The position numbers and the translations under genes were made by a program. From Hesseltinella vesiculosa (Eukaryota > Mucoromycota > Mucoromycetes > Mucorales > Cunninghamellaceae), in NCBI GenBank assembly GCA_002104935.1, contig MCGT01000030.1, positions 62,001 through 126,000 of the forward strand: DNA of 64,000 nt, read 5' to 3'. Below the pieces are notes generated by a model. It did no database searches and had not been told where the DNA came from. It worked only from the letters and a program-made list of their open reading frames with translations. Positions 57,736 through 64,000 of the stretch are shown in pieces. How positions within the stretch are numbered: position 1 is the stretch's first letter; each line of letters begins with the position of its first letter.

Positions 57736-59844
57736 TTAGGTCTGCGATGGTTCGTCATCGAAAGGCTTATTGAGTCCTTCAAAAGGTTTGGTGGACCATT
57801 CAACAGGCTTGTCAGGTGCTTCGAAGGGTTTGCTTAGCTCTTCAGGAACTTGGCTATGTCCATCAAATGGTTTTTCTGGTGATTCAAAAGGTTTGGTTCG
57901 GTCTTCAGAAGGCACAGTCGAGTCCTCAAATGGTTTGCTTTTGGAAGGAACACCTTGATTGTCAGAGACAACAATGGTAGCATCAGGAGTGTTGGTTTCC
58001 GTGACCTGTTGCGCGTTCGAAATGTCGTTACGCGGATCGGTTTCTAAGACATCACTTATGTTTTGTCGTTTTTTTTTTTTCGCAATGTACCAGAGGGCAA
58101 AAGCACCAATCACCCCTAACTAAACAAATAAAAAGGGTATCAGTCTCTTCCCCTGGAGACCCATCAGATATAGAGGTGACTTACGACAGCCACCGCCGAA
58201 CCAACAGCAATGCCAGCAATGGCGCCGGTGGAGAGAGAAGAGCTACCGCTAGCAGGATTGTTTCCTTGTGAGCCATTGCCCTGTGAATTTGTGTTTGGTG
58301 GTGGAGAGTTGTTGTTCGTGAGCCAGGCCATTCTTGATGGTGTTGTTATGTTCAAGATATCAACACGGCCAACCTTGCGGCCAGTGGATGGGGCGCCAAA
58401 CAGAAAGAAGATAAAGCTTTCGCCTGTGGGTCGTGTATAGAGCACAGCAGAGTTGCCATGGATATCGTTCAAGTTTTGCTTCACGATGTTTGGTCTAGCA
58501 TCCGAGAGAGTGTTCTGGGCGTAGTCATAAATAAGAGCATAATCACCAGGAGCTAGCCTCATTTTTAGCATGAAAGTGAAAGGTAAAAATCAAGGCTGCA
58601 GAGTGTACAAATGGAGATGGAGATTTTACCATTGAAGTCGGAATTTCGGTACCCACCAAAAATAAGAATGTTGGTAGAGTTGGGCACTGGCAAAATAACA
58701 TATGAGATGATCCTCCTTTTTTTTCCTATTTCTTTTCTTTACAGAGGGTTGCTGTGTGACTGGAACGGGCTTGGCCAATATCTGGGGAACTAAGTTTGGG
58801 AGTCAAAGCCTGCCATTGCGACGAAGCAAGATTGAAGGACCAGATGTTAAGATCGGCTGGATTCGTTTGGTAGACAGGGTCAGCGCCAAACACAGGCAAA
58901 GTCAAACCGCCAATGATGTAAATGGCTGATCCGTCAGCTGCTAAAGTAGCTGTGTGGTCGGTACGTGTTGCATTGCCTGGCGTGTTTGCGTTGATGACCG
59001 ACATTTGATTCTTGGAAGTTAATATTTTGTTAGATCAGCTAAAGCCTTCTTTTTTTGTTGACAAAGAAGTGGATGCTACTTACTGATGCCACATTGTACA
59101 ACAAGATGGCTGCCGTATTGGCACTCCAGTCACCGCTATAAAGCAAAAGGAAGAGAGCGCAAGATGAGAATGGCGGAGAAGAATTGCCCAATTTTTTGTT
59201 ACGTGAAATTGAATAAATTTCTGCCGCCAAACATCCAGACATTGCCCGACGGCAGCGTCACGCCTGCACTTGAACCACTATGATCCAACGTGAGAGAAAA
59301 ATAAACCTTTGACCAACAACCAAGTTTCCCTTTTTTTTTTTTAGTTTACGTGGCATATATGCTTGAATTGGTGGGGTCGGTAATGGTCTGGACGATGTTG
59401 TAGTCCGTTGGATTTATCAAGTAGCCGATGGATGTTCCCATAAAGGTAGAGTCGCCACCAAAGAGAAAGACGCTGGGGGTGTTTGATGGAGCTTGGACAT
59501 TGCTGATAACCATATTTCGGGTACACACGGGGGTGCTTGAAACAGTCCAGTTGACGGTGAAGATCAGCTCAAAGTTGAAATCGGCCAAGTCAAGTCGTCG
59601 AGTGGTGTTGGTGCACCCTATGGGTGAAGAGTAGTTGTAGTTCTCGCCCCCAATACAATGAATACTTTGTCCAACAAGCGTGCATCCTACAAAAGTAACA
59701 AGCACATTTTTTAGCTCTCGCTTTTTTTTTTTTTCAAAGCCAAAGCAGACCTGCGCCAGCAGGAGGGTCCAATATTGGATTGTTTACGAATTGGCCCTGA
59801 CAAGAACACACAAGAAAAACAACAACCAGTACAAAAAAGAGCAT
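57736..59844 (-). CDS. Kelch-propeller single-pass surface protein, copy B, with long KPF[E/D] tail
   Basis: The start at 59844 gives a signal peptide (MLFFVLVVVFLVCSCQG). The exons then encode CTLVGQSIHCIGGENYNYSS, FNFELIFTVNWTVSSTPVCT, SVFLFGGDSTFMGTSIGYLI, SGNVWMFGGRN, GSAIYIIGGLTLPVFGADPV followed by LNIWSFNLASSQWQALTPKL, and NILIFGGYRNSDF: kelch blades with FGG/IGG turns. A Ser/Asn/Gly linker and a membrane helix (TGAIAGIAVGSAVAV, then LGVIGAFALWYIAKKKKR) follow. The cytosolic tail of about 110 residues has six KPF[E/D] motifs and one KPVE, starting at SKSKPFEDS and ending NKPFDDEPSQT. Exon edges (donors at GCAG|GTCTGC and TATGCCAC|GTAAAC) keep frame throughout. It is very similar to copy C, including introns. 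Confidence 0.78.
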
Positions 59845-60969
59845 AATTTTCAAGTACTTTGAAGAGAAAGAAGTAGATAAAAAAGGGCAATCTGGCTGGG
59901 CAGTCGACGGTGCTACGAATTAGCGGAATAAAAAAAAAATGTGGCGAAGGCGAGGCTGGGAAATTATTTTGACCAAAGAAGGTTGTTTTCCTTCGGTTGG
60001 CCAGTATGAGAGCAATAATTTGAGCCAAACAAGGACATTTTATGAGAAGTAAACGGTGGGGGACATGCAATAGGTGGAGGCTATTTTGGAGATCAGTGCT
60101 CATAGATATGGCACGTATTGCATCAAGTAGAGGCAAAGATATATTCTCTTGAGCATCATTTTTTTATGGTCATCCTGTTGCAGTAGGCAAGAGTGGAATA
60201 GCTATATTGAGTGCTTAAAAGGCTTGCACTCTCAACAGGTTTGATTATTGAATGCTTGCTTTTGATTGGAAGGGATAGTGATCGTCGACGATACCTGGAG
60301 CAAAGTCGGTTTCCGTGTCTAGCTGCCCTTTGGAAAGTTCATGGCATGAGCCTGCTTCTATACTATTTTCTAGGTGTTTTGTTTTTATACTTCCTCCTGG
60401 CAGAGCGCCAGGGTGTAGGGGCGTCCATCAGGTCAAACTGCTGGCGAAAAAAAAAAAAAACCAGCATCACCCTGTTGACATTGTGGAATTTTCACGTCCC
60501 TGCAAGCACTATTCCTACAGGCAGTACCAAGGATAACACCTGTCAAAAAGCAAGATTTGATGTCAAGTAGAATTGCCATCTTGTGAGCCAAAGCTCGCAT
60601 GCGGAGTGTACGTGCTCGAGAGCTCATCGATCTCGTTCCCGTTCTGACGTTAAGATAGCGACTCTACCTGAGACAGCATGGTTGTCTATACCAAACAAGG
60701 AGATAAACTGCCTGCGATTTGGCCCAGAATACAAGAGAGACAGCTGCTTTGGGCGTCGTTCAAGTTTGGTCGGTGATGGTCAGCGAGAAAAAAAAGAAGA
60801 ACCTTGTGTGTTTTTTTCTGGCGCTCTCTGACTCTCCGTTTCATTCATTGTGTTTTATGGTTATGTTCACTCTCCGCGCGGTGTCTTCGTTTCCTGGCCA
60901 GCGCGCTCAAGGTGACCGGCTAAGATCCATCTGACTCTTCCTTGGGATGTCTTTGAGAGTTTTCGTGTC
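59845..60969. other. Copy B upstream region and gene-free DNA
   Basis: The first 300 bases (59845-60140) match the region upstream of copy C (63701-63984), so promoter DNA was duplicated with the gene. The rest shows only fragmentary frames with no motif. Confidence 0.5.
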
Positions 60970-61320
60970 AGTCAAGGTTGTTTCTAATCATTCTGTGCTG
61001 GTATACAAAATTTGGAATGAATTTATTTAGAGCAATTTTGCACTATACTTTTTTGTTAAATTGCCTGGGGACCCCCTGGTGAAAATGGCCAATTTTTCAT
61101 TATTTTTAGCTGAGGAATTGGAAGACTCAAAACGTCCCTAGTCAAAAGCTGGCTGGGTTATCTTCACCAATCGACGTGGTTTTTACACCATCATCATAAT
61201 TCACGTGTTTGCGTACGTACACAAAATTTCATAACAGCCAGATCACTCAAAAGCGTGGTGTACGCATTTGATTTTTTTTTTCCAAAATGAAAAAGAAGTT
61301 GGATTACCATATTTAGCTGA
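60970..61320 (+). repeat. Dispersed repeat R1, copy 4 (long form)
   Basis: It shares with copy 1 both the core and the left extension: TCAAGG...TTTCTAAT, GAATTTATTT.GAGCAATTT, TTGCCTGGGG, CCTGGTGAAAATGGCC. It also has the right-hand landmarks CATCATCATAATTCA, ACTCAAAAGCGTGGTG and TACCATATTTAGCTGA. It lies between kelch copies B and C. Confidence 0.75.
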
Positions 61321-61600
61321 TAAGCCTACCACATTTTTCAGGGACCAACTTTACCAAAAATGTAAATCTTTTTTTTTTCTCTTCGGATTGCTGCAGAAGA
61401 GTGAATGAGGAAATCATTGTATCATTAACTTGTCAATAGAAACTAAAGGGGAGTGATAATTGTACAAAAAACCTTTTCATAATCGGCAAGAGGCGAAAGA
61501 GACCATGACACAATAGAGAGAGGCAGAAATGGAGAAATAACGCAGCCACCAAGCTTCCTTTATTGTGAGACTATACTCCCAATTTTTCTACTCATCAGGT

Positions 61601-63700
61601 CTACGCTGGTTCGTGGTCAAAAGGCTTATTGAGTCCTTCAAAAGGTTTGGTGGACCAGTCAACAGGCTTGCCAGGTACTTTGATCGCCTCGTTCAACTCT
61701 TCAGGCACTTGGCTATGTCCATCGAATGGTTTTTCTGGTGATTCAAAAGGTTTGGTTCGGTCTTCAGAAGGCACAATCGAGCCCTCAAATGGTTTGCTTT
61801 TGGATGGAGCGCCTTTATTGTCTGAGACAGCAGTGGTAGCATCAGGAGTGCCAGTTTCCATGACCTGTTGCGCGTTCGAAATGTCGTTACGCGGATCGGT
61901 TTCCAAGACGTCACTTATGTTTTGTCGATTCTTTTTTTTCGCAATGTACCAGAGGGCAAAAGCACCAATTACGCCAAACTAAACAAATAAAATGATGTCA
62001 ATTTCTTCCCCTTCGCACTTCTCGCTTATTTGCGCCTCTAGAAATGACTTACAACAGCCACCGCCGAGCCAACAGCAATGCCAGCAATGGCACCTGCGGA
62101 GAGGGAAGAGTTGCCGCCTGCAGGATTGCTTCCTTGCGACCCACTGCCCTGTGAGCCACTACTCGGTGGTGGCGAGTTGTTGTTCGTGAGCCAGGCCATT
62201 TTTGTAGGTGTTGTGATGTTCAAGATATCCACACGGCCGTAAAAATGGCCACCCCCTTGGCCGCCAAACAGAAAGAAGATAAAGCTTTCGCCTGTGGGTC
62301 GTGTATAGAGCACAGCAGAGTTGCTACGAACATCGTTCAAGTTTTGCTTCACGATGTTTGGTATAGCGTCCGAGAGAGTGTTCTTGGCGTAGTCATAAAT
62401 AAGCGCATAATCACTAGGACCTAGCCTCATTTTTAGCATGAAAGCAGAGTGTAAAAATGGAGATTTTACCAAACAAGTCGGTATTTCGGAACCCGCCAAA
62501 AATGAGAATGCTGGTAGAGTTTGGCACTGGCATGATAAAATATGAGGTGATCCTCCTTTTTTTTTCTATTTCTTTTCTTTACAGAGGGTTGCTGTGTGGC
62601 CGGAACGGGCTTCGCCAATATTAATAGAATTAAGTTTGGGAGTCAAAGCTTGCCATTGTGACGATGCAAGATTGAAGGACCAGATGTTAAGATCGGTTGG
62701 ATTCGGTTGATATAAAGTGTCAATACTAAACACAGGCAAAGTCAAACCGCCAATGATGTAAATGGCTGATCCGTCAGCTGCTAAAGTAGCTGTGTGGTCG
62801 GTACGTGTTGCATTGCCTGGCGTGTTTGCGTTGATGACCGACATTTGATTCTTGGAAGTTAATATTTTGTTAGTTTAGCTAAAGCATTCTTTTTTTGTTG
62901 ACAAAGAAGTGAATGCTACTTACCAATGCCACATTGTACATCAAGACACTTGCCGAATTGGTATACAAGTCACCGCTTTAAAATTAATAGAAAGGGAGAG
63001 CAAAGATGAGAATGGCGGAGAAGGATTGTCATTTTTTTTTGTTACACGGCGCTGACGTTGAATATATTCCTGCCGCCAAACATCCAGACATTGCCCGACG
63101 GCAGCGTCACGCCTGCGCTTGAAGCACTATGATCCAACGTGAGAGAAAAAGGAATAAACCTCTGACCAAGCTAATCAAACCTTCTGTATTTTTTTTTTTT
63201 TAGTTTACGTGGCGTATAGGCTTGAGTTGGTACGATCGGTGATGGTCTGGATGATGCTGTTGTCCGTTGGATTCAACAAGTAGCCGATGGCTGTACCATT
63301 AAAGTTCGAGTCGCCACCGAAGACAAAGACACTCGGGATGTTTGATGGAGCTTGGACGGTGCTGATAACCGTATCATGGGTGCACACGGGCGAGTTTGCG
63401 ACGGTCCAGTTGAGGGTGAAGATCAACTCAAAGTTGAAATCGGCCAAGTCAAGTCGTCGAGCGGTGTTGGTGCACGGTATCCATGTAGAGTCGTTCCTGT
63501 TCTCGCCCCCAATACAATAAATACTCTGTCCAACGAGCGTGCACCCTACAAAAGCATCAAATATATATTTTAAGTCGTCGCATTTTTTCTCACATCCGTA
63601 ATAGACCTGCGCCAGAAGGGGGGTCCAGTGTTGGATTGTTTGTGAATTGGCCCTGACAAGACCACACAAGAAAAACGACAACCAGGACAAGAAAAAGCAT
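61601..63700 (-). CDS. Kelch-propeller single-pass surface protein, copy C, with long KPF[E/D] tail
   Basis: The start at 63700 gives a signal peptide (MLFLVLVVVFLVWSCQG). Exon order and sequence parallel copy B: CTLVGQSIYCIGGENRNDST, FNFELIFTLNWTVANSPVCT, SVFVFGGDSNFNGTAIGYLL, then the shared MSVINANTPGNATRTDHTAT exon and GSAIYIIGGLTLPVFSIDTL. The linker and helix (TGAIAGIAVGSAVAV) and a tail with five KPF[E/D] motifs plus KPVD follow. The tail ends NKPFDHEPA and TAG at 61601-61603. In the tail one motif present in copy B (SKPFEAPDKP) is altered to NEAIKVPGKP. Introns are nearly identical to those of copy B, indicating recent duplication or gene conversion. Function is unknown; a cell-surface recognition role is inferred from architecture. 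Confidence 0.78.
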
Positions 63701-64000
63701 CGTTTTCAAGTATGAAGAGAAAGAAGTAGACAAAAAAGGGCAATTGGGCTAGACGTGCTACAAATTAGCGGAGATCAGAAAAATGTGGCGAAGCGATTCT
63801 AATCAGAAGATTGGCTACAGCATTTTGACCAAAGAAGGACATTTTCTTCGCTTTTCCAGAATGACAAGAAGCAGATGGAGGGAAGTAGGCTAAAGGTGGG
63901 TAATTTTGGAGAACAGACGTCATAAGAATGGCAGTTATTGTATCGTTTCAACCAGGAGCAAGAATCCATTCTCTTGAACCTCATATTTTCTTGATCACGA
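63701..64000. promoter_or_regulatory. Upstream region of kelch copy C
   Basis: Matches 59845-60140 upstream of copy B (for example AAGAAGTAGA.AAAAAAGGGC and ATTAGCGGA with ATGTGGCGAAG). The two genes should therefore start with near-identical promoters. No individual site can be named. Confidence 0.4.

Noticed and set aside
1..64000. CRISPR arrays, rRNA or intact tRNA genes
   Set aside because: None seen; repeats here are dispersed or tandem coding repeats, and no cloverleaf with both A and B boxes was recognised by eye.

Overview
The window is nuclear DNA of a filamentous fungus. The genes are dense and cut by many short GT-AG introns, intergenic distances are small, and the recognisable proteins are fungal: Pop1, Ric-8, Skt5/Chs4, Atp15, Orc1, Clu1, a Pns1-type SLC44 transporter, Urc1 and a P5-ATPase. 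The protein style (uracil-catabolism Urc1, large kelch surface-protein families, Tc1-like transposase remnants) suggests an early-diverging, Mucoromycota-like fungus, but this is inference. A striking habit is the long A or T homopolymers placed just inside introns and in untranslated DNA.

Positions 1-43320 are mostly conserved single-copy genes. In order: Urc1 (5' end cut by the window edge, +), a cPLA2-type phospholipase (-), an unrecognised gene (-), a repeat copy, peroxisomal 3-ketoacyl-CoA thiolase with a PTS2 signal (-), RNase P/MRP subunit Pop1 (-), a two-finger C2H2 factor (+), acyl-protein thioesterase (-), Ric-8 (+), a coiled-coil protein (+), a divergent P5-type ATPase with a cysteine-rich ectodomain (+), the Sel1-repeat chitin synthase activator Skt5 with a CaaX end (+), ATP synthase epsilon (-), an SLC44 transporter (+), an 810-bp fold-back element, an F-box protein (-), Orc1 (-), a Cys-rich ORF (+) and Clu1 (+). 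Housekeeping themes are signalling, cell wall and membrane, peroxisome, mitochondrion and replication.

Positions 43500-54430 are accessory in character. They hold a frameshifted Tc1-like transposase, copies of a dispersed repeat, eroded coding remnants, a direct-repeat pair and a zinc-finger/PD-(D/E)XK-like protein with a frameshift. Inside this zone (47258-50050, -) lies the most unusual gene. It has 14 exons, every one of its 13 introns is phase 1, several exons are 9-18 bases long, and the protein is built from low-complexity modules (MPYA repeats, poly-Ala, elastin-like GPVA repeats, a basic tail). I recognise no family for it.

Positions 54600-63984 (-) carry three paralogous single-pass kelch-propeller surface proteins with cytoplasmic KPF[E/D] repeats, plus a degraded fourth copy. 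The last two full copies share introns and upstream DNA, so they come from a recent duplication.

Exon joins were worked out by eye from splice signals and reading frame. Family names rest on motif recognition; no searches were run.
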